Assembly: GCA_003996215.1 (NCBI GenBank)
Contig: QJPP01000003.1
Span: 1,364,001-1,428,000 of the forward strand
Direction of reading: 5' to 3'
DNA from: Jaltomata sinuosa
Taxonomy: Eukaryota > Streptophyta > Magnoliopsida > Solanales > Solanaceae
DNA: 64,000 nucleotides
Every line of letters begins with the position of its first letter. Positions within the stretch are counted from its first letter, which is position 1. Positions 49,122 through 60,330 of the stretch are shown in pieces. The translations under genes were made by a program, and so were the position numbers. The notes under the pieces are model-generated. The model was not told the DNA's origin, ran no database searches, and was given only the letters and a program-made list of their open reading frames with translations.

Positions 49122-52100
49122 CAACCAACAACAACAACATACCCAGTATATTCCCACAAAGTGGGGTCTGGGGAGGGTGAGATGTACGCAGACCATACCT
49201 TTACCCCAGAATGAAGTAAAGAGGTTGTTTCCGATAGACCCTCGGCTCAAAGCAATCCAGGAGATATAACCAATAAACAAAACAACATCTAAAACAAAAC
49301 TATACTACTACAAAATAATATAAAAATCTAGCTACACAAGGCACTAGCAAGTAACTGGCGCAGAAGAAACAAAAGCTACAAGCGTAGCCTTTCAACTACT
49401 AAAAGGACAACAAACCCCGCACTCCTCCCTACAAAGAAACCAACCAACCTACTAACCTACAACCCTAATCTGAGCACTCCACGCCTTCCTATCTAAGGTT
49501 ATGTCCTCGGTAAGCTGCAAATGCGTCAAATCCCGCCTGATCACCTCTCTCCAATATTTATTCGGTCTACCATGACCTCTCTTAAACCCATCCATAGCCA
49601 GCCTCTCACACCGCCGCACAGGGGCCTCTGGACCTCTCCTCATCATATGCCCAAACCATCGCAACCTCCCTTCCCGCATCTTATCTTCCACGGAAGACAC
49701 TCCCACCTTCTCACGAATATCCGCATTCCTAAGCCTATCCCTCCTAGTAAACCCACACATCCAGCGCAATATCCTCATATCAGCCACCTTCATCTTCTGA
49801 ACGTGAGAGTTCTTGACCGGCCAACACTCCGCCCCATACAACATAGTCGGTCTAACTGCTGCTCTGTAGAACTTGCCTTTCAATTTGAGAGGCACCTTTT
49901 TATCATACAAGACCCCGGATGCGAGCCGCTATTTCATCCACCCTGCACCAATCTGATGGGTCACATCCTCGTCAATCTCACCATTACCCTGGATAATAGA
50001 CCCAAGGTACTTGAAGCTATCTCTTTTTCGGATAACATGCGCGTCAAGCCTCACTTCCACGTCGGTCACATATGTCCCCTCACTGAACTTGCACTCCACA
50101 TATTCCATCTTGGTCCTACTCAACCTAAACCCTTTAGACTCCAGGGTCTTTCTCCAAACCTCCAATTTGTCGTTAACTCCTTCGCGGGTCTCCTCAATCA
50201 AAACTACGTCGTCCGCAAATAACATACACCAGGGCACCTCGCCTTGAATTTGCCGCGTCAACACATCCATCACCAAGGCAAATAAAAAGGGGCTAAGGGA
50301 CGATCCCTGGTGCAATCCCATCCCCACAGGGAAATGCTCGGAATCTCCCCCCGCTGACCTAACTCGAGTCTTTGCGCCATCGTACATGTCCCTAATCACC
50401 TTAGTGTAAGCCATGGGCACCCCCCTGACCTCCAAGCACCTCTAAAGAACCTCCCTGGGTACTCTGTCGTAAGCCTTTTCTAGGTCGATAAACACCATAT
50501 GCAAATCCTTCTTACTCTCCCTATACTGCTCCACCAATCTCCTCACGAGATGAATAGCCTCAGTAGTCGACCGTCCTGGCATAAAACCGAACTGATTCTC
50601 AGAAATAGTCACAATTCCTCTTAACCTCAACTCCACAACTCTCTCCCAGACCTTCATGGTGTGACTCAACAACTTGATACCCCTATAGTTGTTGCAATTT
50701 TGGATGTCACCCTTATTCTTGTACAATGGAATCATCGTGCTCCATCTCCAAGCTCCGGGCATCTTCGCCGTCCTGAAAATAACATTGAACAACCCCGTCA
50801 GCCATTCCATCCCTACGCTGCTCGTACATTTCCAAAAATCCACTGGAATTTCATCAGGTCCGACCGCTCTACCCTTATGCAACCTACGAATAACACCTCT
50901 CACCTCCTCTACCCTAAAATTCCTACAATGACCATAGTCACAATGCCTCTCCGAGTGCTCTAACTCTCCCAACACAATGCCTCTGTCGCCCTCTTCATTT
51001 AGAAGCCGATGGAAATAAGTCTGCCATCTCTTCCTAATGAGCACATCCTCCACCAACACTTTACCATCCTCGTCTTTGATGCACTTCACCTGATCAAGGT
51101 CCCGGGCCCTCCTCTCCCTAGCCTTGGCTAGCCTAAACAACTTCTTATCTCCACCTTTACCTTCCAAAGCAGCGTATAAGCTCTCGAAAGCTACAGTCTT
51201 AGCCGCCGTAACCGCCAACTTAGCCTCGCTCCTAGCTATCTTGTACTTCTCCCTACTCTTGCGCTTCTCCTCCTCATCCTTACTTTCAGCCAACTTCGCG
51301 TACGCCCTTTTTTTTGCCTCCACCTTCCCTTTTACTTCTCCATTCCACCACCAATCCCCTCGATGCTTGTCAGAGCGTTCTCTCGAGACACCTAACACCT
51401 CACTAGCTGTCTCCCTTATGCAGCTGGAAGTCGCCTCCCACATACTATCCGCATCTCCTCTGCTATCCCACGCCTTCGAGGTCATCAATTTCTCCCCTAT
51501 TTCTATGGCACTACCCATAGTCAAGCTACCCCATCTAATTCTCGGCCGATCATCCACCCTCTTCTTTCTTCTCTCCTATCTAATCTCCAAGTCCATCACC
51601 AAGAGCTTATGCTGGGTCGAAAGGTTCTCACTCGGTATTACCTTGCAGTCTTTACACAGACCTCTATCCCCCTTCCTAAGGAGCAAAAAATCAATTTGCG
51701 TCTTGGCCACCGAACTACGAAAGGTAACCAAATGCTCCTCTTTTTTCGGGAAGCTCGAATTTGCTACCCACAACCCAGAGGCTCTAGCAAAATCCAATAG
51801 GGACGCCCCTCCTGCGTTCCTCTCCCCGAAACCAAAACCTCCATGCACCTCAGCGTAACCCCCAGGGGATGACCCGATGTGCCCATTGAAATCCCCACCT
51901 ATGAAAATCTTCTCAGAGTTTGGTACCCCTCTCACCACCTCGTCCAACGCCTCCCAAAAGCCCGCCTTCTCCTCCTCCTCCAAACCCGCGTGGGGCGCGT
52001 AGGCACTAATAATATTCAGAGTAGAACCTCCAACGACTAACTTGATCAACATCATCCTATCGTTGACCCTCGCGACCTCAACCACATGCTCCCGAAGCTC

Positions 52101-52190
52101 CTGATCGACTAAGATGCCCACGCCATTCCTATTCCTAACGCCTCCCGAGTACCACAACTTATACCCATCCACTACCCGCGCCTTAGTTGC
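49122..52190 (-). mobile_element. RTE-clade LINE, 5' truncated
   Basis: A minus-strand non-LTR retrotransposon with a (TTG)n tail (plus-strand CAA repeats 49124-49139), a 3' UTR of about 310 bases and a long ORF. The 3' UTR includes the solanaceous LINE/SINE end: plus-strand CCCACAAAGTGGGGTCTGGG (49157) and GAGGTTGTTTCCGATAGACC (49221). The 5' end breaks inside the endonuclease near 52190, as is usual for LINEs. No clear target duplication was found. It has split a minus-strand LTR. Confidence 0.9.
49452..52172 (-). pseudogene. LINE endonuclease and reverse transcriptase ORF with three stops
   Basis: One reading frame runs the whole way; the stretches 51576-52172, 50442-51557, 49929-50435 and 49452-49910 share it. 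The AP-type endonuclease comes first: NIISAYAPHAGL, IFIGGDFNGHIGSS, TQIDFLLLR and STQHKLLVMDLEIR with the final His. The reverse transcriptase follows: RAVGPDEIPVDFW, QFGFMPGRSTTEAIH, MVFIDLEKAYDRVPREV and the catalytic MLFADDVVLIEE. A C-terminal part with LYGAECWPVKNSHVQKM, MRILRWMCG and GRLRWFGHMMRR ends at 49452. In-frame TAG codons stand at 51576, 50442 and 49929; the last two fall where the family has Trp, so they fit TGG to TAG changes. No frameshift is evident. The start is not the native one: the N-terminus of the endonuclease is missing. Confidence 0.92.
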
Positions 52191-52609
52191 ATGTGTTAAA
52201 TATATAGTTGCATGTGACCTTCGTCTGTTGAACTTAAAAATCTCAAAATTTGTTAAGTCTCAGGACCTTACATATGACTGACATGCGAAATGTATACCTG
52301 ACATGTGGTCCATCTGTGGTTCCTCGTCTCAACCCCTGAAACTTCAAAAAATTTAACCTTCTTCACCTCACATATGATTGGACATGTAGTGTGTATGTCA
52401 CTTGTACGATCCGTATATCCACCATATCTCGACACAATTTGGCCCAGATTTGGTATTTTCAATTTTTTTCAACACTAATCATTTTTTACACCTAGTACGC
52501 GCTGAGATATCAATTTTAACATATATACACATGTGATTCAACATAACCCTAATTGAATCACTCAAAATTTAACGGTTCAAAATCTAACCCTAATTTCTGA
52601 GGTGTTACA
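52191..52609 (-). repeat. LTR, 5' part, right of LINE
   Basis: The minus-strand start TGTAACACCTCAG at 52609 is the same terminus as in the Tekay LTRs at 8800 and 22223. Imperfect dyads around CATATGACTGACATG (52270-52420) match the U3 pattern. No polypurine tract lies outside the start, so this may be a 5' or solo LTR. Confidence 0.65.
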
Positions 52610-52649
52610 GTCGAGGTCGATCAATGATATTTACTAGGTACACGTTGTT

Positions 52650-53065
52650 TATGTACTCTTATTATAAGTATTGCATTTTTTTCAAATACCGATCCTTATG
52701 GTAGTGATGTACGTGAGTGGGTGTAGATTTCAGCTTGAGGACTTTCAGGATGAGTTGCTTGGTAGTTCGCAGCGTCATGGACTCCTTTCCATCTTTACTA
52801 CTGTTCTATTTATTCAGACAATGTATTTTGATGTTCAGATTCTATATTTATTCAGTTTAGATGCTCTTGACTCATATCACTAGTTCTTTGGGATTTATAT
52901 ATTATCTACACTTATGACCTTGTCTTTTGATATTTTAACTTAATGACTGCTTCCAAATGCTTCGTTTATGTCTTTTCATAATGAAATTGGATTATGTTTG
53001 AAATTGGTTCGCCTACCAGATTGGGGTATATGTGTCATCATCGCTTAGGTAAGTTAGCTCGTGAC
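52650..53065 (+). repeat. LTR 3'-end fragment, Tekay type
   Basis: It ends with GATTGGGGTATATGTGTCATC and GCTCGTGACAAGAG near 53065. The order GGTTCGCCTACC then GGGTATATGTGTCATCATCG corresponds to GGTTCACTTACC then GGTTATAGGTGCCATCATG near 793-835 in the LTR at 1-851. Earlier text is only loosely similar. No internal region follows. Confidence 0.5.
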
Positions 53066-53771
53066 AAGAGCCCAGTGAATCTTAGCTCAAAATGTGCTCT
53101 AGTCATCTTCTTGATCTCCGTATATCAAAAGTTCCTTCAAAGTCGTGTTTTTTATGTATCTATATTCTGTAGGAACGACCTTGGACCAAAATACCCTATG
53201 AAGCGAAACTGGATCGAACTAGACCAGACCTGCCTTGGCTATGCGAATAAAAACTAAACAATATGGCTACATGGATGCAAAGTATTGTGTTGTGCTGTAT
53301 ATTTTTAAAAATTCCCCTAATCATAACTCCTAAATCTGAATTTTCTAATAATGAATTAATCTCCATTTGAAAAGTTAGCTTACACTTTAACATCTTAGGC
53401 GTGATCAATTGCCATCATATGAACTGAAAATCCGTTCACTTCCCCACACCACCTCTACCTGATAGATATCATCATACTTAAATCAAAATGGGGCCATTTT
53501 CCCCTTCTCTGATTAGTTTTAGTATTTCTTCTTCTTTTTTTTTACATATTCTGATGCAAAGGCATAATTTAGGCCGATAAGATCAAGTTTTTTCATGACT
53601 CTTTTATTGAGACCGTATCTCAACAGAAGTATAGTTAACTAAGTAACTAAAGAGGTTGAAAAAAAAAACAAAAAACTAAGTAACTAAAGAGAACAAAAAA
53701 GCACTATAGTTAAAAACCCTTTACACAAGTGGACGTACACCAAAATAAACAAAAATTACAAAAATGCAAAG
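53066..53771. other. AT-rich stretch, no gene seen
   Basis: No coding, RNA or transposon signature. There is a short direct repeat of AACTAAGTAACTAAAGAG at about 53637 and 53680 near poly-A runs. Confidence 0.5.
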
Positions 53772-53979
53772 TTTGGTTGTACACCTAAATTATCAGTAGT
53801 CTTAGTTACCCTCTTAAATATGGTTATTTGATCGCCTTTACCCCTTAGATGTTAATGTGGTGGCAAAGAGCGTAGCTACATCTCTTTTAGGCTACACAAA
53901 TACTTTAGGTGTACAATTAATAATTGGTGCCAATTGAGGAGGTAATTAAGACGATTGATAGTTTAGATGTGCAACTAAA
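53772..53979. repeat. MITE-like inverted repeat
   Basis: The left arm TTTGGTTGTACACCTAAATT (53772) and onward to GTTACCCTC is inverted at the right as GAGGTAATTAAGACGATTGA through GTGCAACTAAA (about 53939-53979), giving arms of about 40 bases with some mismatches around a centre of about 125 bases. No clear target duplication was found, so the superfamily is not assigned. Confidence 0.5.
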
Positions 53980-54477
53980 TAAGTTGCCCCAAGTTTAGAG
54001 GGGGTTTGGGTACTTTGCCAAATAATTAAGATAGGAAATTAGGAACCAAAGTTGTTTACTTTATACACGATATTTCTCCACTAACTTTGGGAGAGGGGAG
54101 TGGAGGGTGAGGTTTTTATGCATGCATATAAAGGGCAAAAGTACAATGCATGCAATTGCATGTATGAGAATGACCTTTCTTCAGTACCATTGTGGCATGG
54201 GAAATAAAAATATAGATCTGATAGAGATAGACAATGAAAGATTAATTTTAGTGAGTACCAGAGCACTCAATGTCCTCTCCAAAGTGAAAAAAAAAAAACT
54301 ATATACGACAAAAACAAAAAGAGTTTTAAGTACTTAGACAAATATTTCCTCTCCCTCGTCAAAGCTCAGTTATATGTGAATAAGAACTCGTTTTACTTAT
54401 TAGCTGGCTATATTTAAATTACTTAAGAGTAATATATATGATAAGCTGCTAACTAATCTCCTTCCACCCGAAGAAGA
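53980..54477. other. Non-coding stretch, no gene seen
   Basis: The short frames here have no recognisable domain. ATGCATGCATA and TGCATGCAATTGCATG near 54118-54160 form small palindromes. Confidence 0.4.
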
Positions 54478-54666
54478 TGGGCGGAGCTACAATATAAGGT
54501 ATAGGTTCGAACGAATGCAGTAGTTTTTGTTTAAATTCTGTATTTTTATTTTTTTAAAATTATTATACATATATTAAATTGTGAATTCAGTAAGTAAACT
54601 CATGAGCTGTGAGTTTAGTGACAAGTTTAATACTCATAAACTTCAAATTCTAGCTCCAACTCTGCT
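54478..54666. repeat. Solanaceous MITE-like repeat (GGCGGAGCTA ends)
   Basis: It begins GGGCGGAGCTAC and contains GGTTCGAACGAATGCAGTAG, then ends CAAATTCTAGCTCCAACTCTGC, which is roughly the inverse of the beginning. I recall this pattern as dispersed and abundant in Solanaceae DNA. A relic with the same interior layout lies at 58840-59037. Confidence 0.5.
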
Positions 54667-54724
54667 AATAAAATATAGAGTATTAATTAGTACTACCTTA
54701 TTAGTTTATATATAACTTTATCAT

Positions 54725-54739
54725 ATCTCTCTCTCTCTC
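54725..54739. repeat. Short (CT)n microsatellite
   Basis: About seven CT units, between ATAT and AAGGACC. Confidence 0.8.
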
Positions 54740-55229
54740 AAGGACCGCCACTTTGAGAATCAACATGATGGTATTGCGTTTGCTAAATCATTCTTGGATG
54801 CACATGCTTCTCTATAGATTCCAAAGTGCATAAAAAGATCATTCTTGATGGTCACAAATATTACACTTTCTAACTTTACACATAGTTCCATCTCTCTCAC
54901 TAACCCCCCCTTGAAGCTGGAGATAGAATCAAGTCAAGTTACTTTTTTCTCTGACCTTTCATTTCAATATGCCATGTAATTGTGTAGATATATATATCTT
55001 CTAGTATAAGTATCTTTTTTCCTAAAGTGCATGGTGGCCTTTTAATTTCTTTTCACTCTTGTTTTATCCTTGTTACGAGACAGCCAGCACACAATCCCTA
55101 GACAGACGGCTCTAATTTTACTCTTAAGTAATGCCTACCTATTTCCCCTTTGGCTGTCGAGAAATCATTATTGATTTGTAAAATTTAGACGAGATGGCTG
55201 ACTTTTGGATCGCTTGTTAATATTTAGTT

Positions 55230-56070
55230 ACCGGTTGAAATGAAATTGAAAAATAGTTACTTTTTAAGGTAAAAATAAGATTGAGATGAAAAATATTTCT
55301 AACTAAAACACGAAAAAACTCCAGCACTGAATTGGAATAATTCAAAATTTTGACAAATAAAACCTCTGCATCATATATTGGAATTCGAGAAATTCCTAAG
55401 TTTCAAATGTGCAGTTCAAACTCTAAAACTTTATCATGGAATTTTGAATTGTGGTAATTCAAACTCCAACATTCCTTCACGGAGTTTGAATTGTCATAGC
55501 TCAAACTCCCGGATTTTTCATAAGTTTGTAATATTGAAGTGAAAAAATTTCATGTACCATGAGTGAAATAGTATTATAGTATTATTGTTGTCAGCTATTA
55601 GAGTGAAATAGTATTATTGTATTATTGTTGTCAGATATTAAAGTGAAATAGGTACGTGAATAATTTTTAAAAGATTATTATATTCATGATACTTCAAAAT
55701 TTTGGAGTTTCAACTTTTACAAATGAAACTCCAAGACTTTTATCCTAAAGTTAAAACTTGTACAATTGAAATTTTAGGACTATATCTTGGCATTTTAATA
55801 AAAAATTATGAAGTCTGAACTTATAAAACTGAACTCAAAGTCCATAAGATACCTCTAAAGTTTGGACCATGTTAATTCTGACTTCAAGAAAGTTCCCTGG
55901 GGTCTCTGTATTTCAATTTGCATGGAGTATTTCCAAAAATTTAAAGATTTCTATGGTTTAGTCTAAGGTATTATCATCCAAATAACATTTCTATATTAAA
56001 AAGTGACTAAATTTGATTAGTCTTAAAATACTGGCTAAAGTGTCATTAGCGATTTAAAAACCGTTATGTA
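55230..56070. repeat. Dispersed repeat with AAACTCC/GGAGTTT motifs
   Basis: The stretch carries many copies of AAACTCCA or its complement, some arranged as hairpins: GGAGTTTGA at 55481-55489 pairs with TCAAACTCC at 55501-55509. The right end (ACTGGCTAAAGTGTCATTAG, ending near AAAAACCGTTATG) fits a repeat I recall from Solanaceae. Ends and superfamily are not established. Confidence 0.4.
55561..55651. repeat. 40-bp tandem duplication
   Basis: Units 55561-55600 and 55601-55640 differ at two positions; an 11-base third partial copy follows. Both units contain GTATTATTGTTGTCAG-like sequence. Confidence 0.9.
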
Positions 56071-56734
56071 CCCATATCTTCTTGTCAATTTAGGTTGGTA
56101 ATTGGTATATAAACTTCTAATCCTTTTTTATTTGAAGCATCAATCACTATGCTTTCTGCAGATTGGAAAGGCTTTTTAGGATATGGGCTATGGCATATGA
56201 ATTATCTAGCAAGGACAGATTTGGAAAAAGTTATAATTTCTTCTTAATTTTTAAAAATGATAATTATTTTAGAGTAAATTTATTTAACTAAAGCGATAAA
56301 TAAAATAAGTAGAAGGAACCAATATCAACTCAAGGTTGTCTGTCTATTATACCTATTTACTTGTCTGCGGGAGATAAATATAATTTTATCATGATTAATA
56401 AATTTGATGAGGTCAAAATATAAATTAGTCAACCTTGATTAAAATATATATAAAAATTTATATTATGTATTTATTAATTTAATATAAACACATGACGTAT
56501 ATACATTTTTACTTGTGATTGAGTGCATGAAAAGACTAAATTAAAGATTTTTTTGAATATTGTTAAAATTTAGAATTATATTGCGGGAATATTCTACTAC
56601 GAAGCAAGTGGTGCTTATTGACAAGAGAGTTTTGACGCAGTGTGAATGCTTATTCAATGAAACTTCTTTTTTCCATTTAAAGTAAAAAAGGGATAGTAAT
56701 AAGTGCGAAACAACATAAATATCAACTATCCTTT
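56071..56734. other. AT-rich stretch, no gene seen
   Basis: No open frame of note, RNA gene or repeat end recognised. Confidence 0.4.
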
Positions 56735-56905
56735 TTGGTATCCGTTTTGGCGTCTGATTAATCTAGATTCGTGTCGAGAAGTTTCACTTTGGGGGCAAAG
56801 CGTTTTCTATCAAAAGTGATTTTATACTCAGGGTTCAAACCCAAGATCTTTAGTTAAGAATAGAGAAGTACTTACCACTCCATTATAACCTCGGATGGTA
56901 TAAAT
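56735..56905. repeat. Relic of dispersed solanaceous repeat
   Basis: The order TTGGCGTCTGATTAATCTAG, GGGGGCAAAGCGTTTTCTA, GGGTTCAAACCCAAGATC and TAACCTCGGATGG fits a repeat with a GGGTTCAAACCC palindrome that I recall from Solanaceae genomes. No ends were defined. Confidence 0.35.
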
Positions 56906-57921
56906 ATCAACTATGATTGTAACTACCTAGAAGTGTCTGAACCAGAAAATGTTCAACTTCTTATATATATGTGAAAGCATTTGGTTACACTAAAGATAGT
57001 AATTTTCAAAGCTTCTAAATATATCAATAAAAACATTATGACACAAAGGTTACTGATCTCTTTGCCACATTTCCTTGAACTTTTTTTAAAACCAGTAATG
57101 TTTTATCCCTAAAGAATCTTCCTCTCTTCTTTTTGTGCCTTTCAATTTTATGTATGGGCTAAGCATATACCTTGCCTCAACTTGTGACAAGATACCATTT
57201 CGTCCAATATTTTTATTATATTTGTATATATAAATAATAAGCAAAACAAAAATATTGAGTATTATAAAAAATTTAAAAATGACATCGTGATTTATTAGTG
57301 TATTAGTATTTCTTTGTTCATTTCTTCAAATATTGATAACGTTTGCTAAAAAAAAATAGTATGCCATTGAATTTTCTTTCCACGTGTGCCATTTTAACTT
57401 TTTGACAAATTCCTTTAAAAGGTGATGCCTCCATTATTTTTGTTGATTTATCTGCGGTTGATTTATCATTTTTGGCTTTTCCTGCCTCCCTCATTTAACT
57501 TATGAGGGTTTTCTTTTGCATGATACATAAACGTGCTCTTTAATTTAGCTTAAGCTAGTATTTATATTTTTCAGCTCTTGATGCACATAAATAGGTACTT
57601 AAACTTATATAAAGTTGAACAAGTAGACACACACGTACTTTCTACATGACAATTAATGTGAGATACACTTGAACTGATTTGTATTATGCCATGTAGGACG
57701 TGTCTATACAAGTTTAAGTGTCTTGTTGATAGCCAAAATTAAGAAATATAAATATCAGATGAGACAAAGTTAAAAGGACAATGTATTATTTCCTTTTTTT
57801 CTCTCTCAAAAGATACTTATGAGTCCGGTTATTGTCAAATAAGTTATCTTTTACCCAAAAAACTGCCCTCGACATGCGAACATATTGAAACTATGCACAA
57901 AAATTTCACAAAATTTACTTA
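56906..57921. other. AT-rich stretch, no gene seen
   Basis: No coding or RNA signature recognised. It ends at a Stowaway-type MITE. Confidence 0.4.
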
Positions 57922-57923
57922 TA

Positions 57924-58171
57924 CTCCCTCCGTCCTATAATATTTATCATATTTTATTTTTTAAAAGTTAAATTAGATTAATTTTGATTAATATTTTAAA
58001 ATATATTCTTTTATCATATTGATATGAGAAGAATTACAATTTATAAAAAAATTTGTGTAATTTTTTAATATTTTAAAATATTAAATTAATCTAACCCAAT
58101 TTATCGCCAAAAATTAGTTGAATTGACTTTCGAAAAAGTGAAATATGACGACTATTATTGGACGGGGGAAG
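57924..58171. mobile_element. Stowaway-type MITE (Tc1/mariner)
   Basis: 248 bp. The left end CTCCCTCCGTCC and right end GGACGGGGGAAG are inverted repeats, and TA stands on both sides (57922-57923, 58172-58173). CTCCCTCCGTCC ends and TA target sites define Stowaway elements. The interior is almost all A and T and folds back on itself (AAATTAGATTAATTTTGATT against its complement near 58085). It encodes nothing. Confidence 0.93.
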
Positions 58172-58173
58172 TA

Positions 58174-58839
58174 GATATTATCAATGAATATGAATTATTG
58201 GAGTATCAAATGGAACATAATAAGTCTAAAGACAGCTTTGCTTAATAATTAATCAAAATTTATGAACAAAGGCAGCTATGAAAAAATAAAAATGAACCAA
58301 AATATGAATTAGACAAAATCAATTGCTGTTAGAAGTCCAGCATATGCTTATAAATCTCTTTGACTAATCCCATCATTATGGAAAGATCCATCTTGAAAGG
58401 GTAAAAGGTCAAAGATAGCTTTGCTTAATACTTAATCAAAATTAGAAATTATTAAGCTTTATATATATAGACTTTCACTAGACCTCACATGATTTACACT
58501 AACCACCCCATGCATGCTTTGAACTTATATTTTCATCTCTTTGGCTTCATTCTTTAATTAGCAAATTAGCCAGGCTAAACTATTTAACTTTTGTGTTGAA
58601 TTTTCTAACTCTTTTTGATACTCCATAAGTAAAGTTGCTTAAGCAATAAGAATTTTCCCTTTTAGGGCTAATTACATAAATATGTGATGTGCTTAATTCT
58701 CCAAAAGGTTGATCAATTAGCTGGCATTGACTGTGATTATGTGATATTATCTTATCTCTACTTATTACTGTAGCTTTTTCTTTTTACTCATTTGTTTTAA
58801 TCTAAGAGAATGGTTAAATCCATGATTGAATTAAGGACC
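58174..58839. other. AT-rich stretch, no gene seen
   Basis: A phrase AAAGACAGCTTTGCTTAATA with ATTAATCAAAATT at about 58229 recurs as AAAGATAGCTTTGCTTAATA at about 58412, a direct repeat of roughly 35 bases about 180 bases apart. Nothing else recognised. Confidence 0.5.
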
Positions 58840-59037
58840 ATAGGCAGATCTAGGTATCTAGCCTTCAGCAACCCACTCATTCGAAGTATTTTTGACACAC
58901 ACACATATAACCTACTAATTTTTTAATAAATATTAAATTTGAACTATTTATTTTAATATACATAATTCTTATTTCAATATTAATAATCTATAAAGTTGAA
59001 ATCCTGAATCTTCACCCTCAGTTAAAAGTTAAAACCT
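58840..59037. repeat. Relic of solanaceous MITE-like repeat
   Basis: It shares the interior layout of the repeat at 54478-54666: GCAGATCTAGGTATCTAG, an AATTTTTTAATAAATATTAAATTTG run and an AAATCCTGAATCTTCACC end. The inverted ends are not intact. Confidence 0.35.
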
Positions 59038-59040
59038 TGA

Positions 59041-60130
59041 GGATCCGTTTGGTACACGCAGTATTTTAAAAAGCAGTCTTGAGGCTTGTTTTGGGGCTCG
59101 CCTCGGGGCGGGGCACTAGCAAAATGCCTCGGGACTCACGTGTGGGGCTTAAGTCCTGTGAGGCTTACACCCTAAGCGCCCGAGCGTACGTCCTAAACAG
59201 GCCTAATGCCCAATGCTCGAGGCTCGCCTAATAGTTCTACCCAATTATGTGTCGAATTTCTTAGTCGACGTTGTTGATCCTCATAATTCTTCAATAAATG
59301 AATGATGCTTAGTAGTTTTTTTCATCTATAGAAATAAGAAAGTTGAGAGTAAGTAATTGTTTGTTTACAATTTGAGAATGTCGTGAAGGTGAATATCACT
59401 TAACATTTTTTTTAAAACACATAGCCAAATTTTACATCTTTATTTCTCATTGGTCTTCATGTTTTTGGTTTTTATGTCTCAAAATTATCATATTTTATTG
59501 TTTTGTTATTTGAAAATATTCTCTTTATTCATGAAGGAGTGATGTTTTAATTATAATACTAATAGATTATTAATTATTTCTTTTTTGGGAAGTAAATTGC
59601 ATAGTATAGTCATATTCTAAGAAATTGTGATACTTTTATTGTTTGAAGTTAAAATGTTAGTGTTGATTTGCATCTCATAATAGCTTTTATATCATTGCAT
59701 TATTACTTGTAAAATGATGTTAGAGATTTTATTTCCTATGAGTTTCTTTAATTATGTTTTAAATTTTAAAATTGTTAATGTATTTTTTGTAATTTTTGTA
59801 TTATTATACTAGTTTACTATATTATAAATTAAAAATTAAGTATACATGGGGCTTACGCCCTAATGCCCGGAGCTTACGTCTTGCCTTGTACTAAATAAAA
59901 CGTCTTGCATCATGCCCCCGTCTTTTAAAACACTGGGTACACGTGATGATATAACTAGGGATATCTCATGGGTTTATTTTATTTCACCTTCCATACGGAA
60001 TTGTAATTCCACCATTTTAGTATAATAGGCCAAACTAGTTACATAATTAGCTAATACCTTATAGATAAAGTTGATTTCAAATTTTATCTAAAAAATTATT
60101 TATCATTATTCAAACGTACCAAACGACCCC
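59041..60130. mobile_element. Outer MITE carrying a nested element
   Basis: The left end GGATCCGTTTGGTAC and right end (reversed) GGGGTCGTTTGGTAC are inverted repeats, flanked by TGA on both sides (59038-59040 and 60131-60133). Without the insertion at 59059-59935 and one duplicated 8-mer the element would be about 205 bp. The 3-bp duplication points to the PIF/Harbinger group, but that is an inference. Confidence 0.75.
59059..59935. mobile_element. Non-autonomous hAT-like element
   Basis: 877 bp. The ends CAGTATTTTAAAAAGC and (reversed) CAGTGTTTTAAAAGACG are inverted repeats. The 8-mer GGTACACG occurs directly on both sides (59051-59058 and 59936-59943), an exact hAT-length target duplication. 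Both ends are GC-rich and carry direct subterminal repeats: AGGCTTACACCCTAAGCGCC near 59160 and GGGCTTACGCCCTAATGCCC near 59850. The centre is AT-rich and encodes no transposase, so it would need an enzyme from elsewhere. Confidence 0.9.
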
Positions 60131-60257
60131 TGAGGAGGGTCTAAAAATAAGTTGCAAGTACGTAATCTAAATATTTTACCCACTTTTTTTCAGTTTTATT
60201 AAGAGGAGAGAACTAATTCTGTCGAATAAACATAAAAACACATAGAGGGCCTAAAAA

Positions 60258-60282
60258 TGCGGTGAACGTGGATCGAACACGT

Positions 60283-60325
<43 letters not shown>

Positions 60326-60330
60326 CCCGC
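60258..60330 (-). tRNA. tRNA-Phe (GAA)
   Basis: The minus strand carries a complete 73-base tRNA: acceptor stem GCGGGGA pairing with TTCACCGC-type 3' end, D arm with AGTTGGGAGAG, anticodon arm CAGACTGAAGATCTG with anticodon GAA, and T arm ACGTG-TTCGATC-CACGT. No CCA is encoded, as expected in nuclear genes. The A and B boxes (TAGCTCAGTTGG, GTTCGATCC) are intact for RNA polymerase III, and five T residues (plus-strand A at 60253-60257) follow the gene as terminator. Compared with the plant consensus as I recall it, one T-stem pair is changed on both strands (GC to AT), so pairing is kept. It looks functional. Confidence 0.97.

Noticed and set aside
49521..50222. Plus-strand open frame of 233 codons
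   Set aside because: It lies opposite the LINE reverse transcriptase frame and has no recognisable domain; a shadow of the real minus-strand ORF.
51124..51858. Plus-strand open frame of 244 codons
   Set aside because: Opposite the LINE endonuclease/RT junction; rich in Ser and Leu as expected from an antisense reading.
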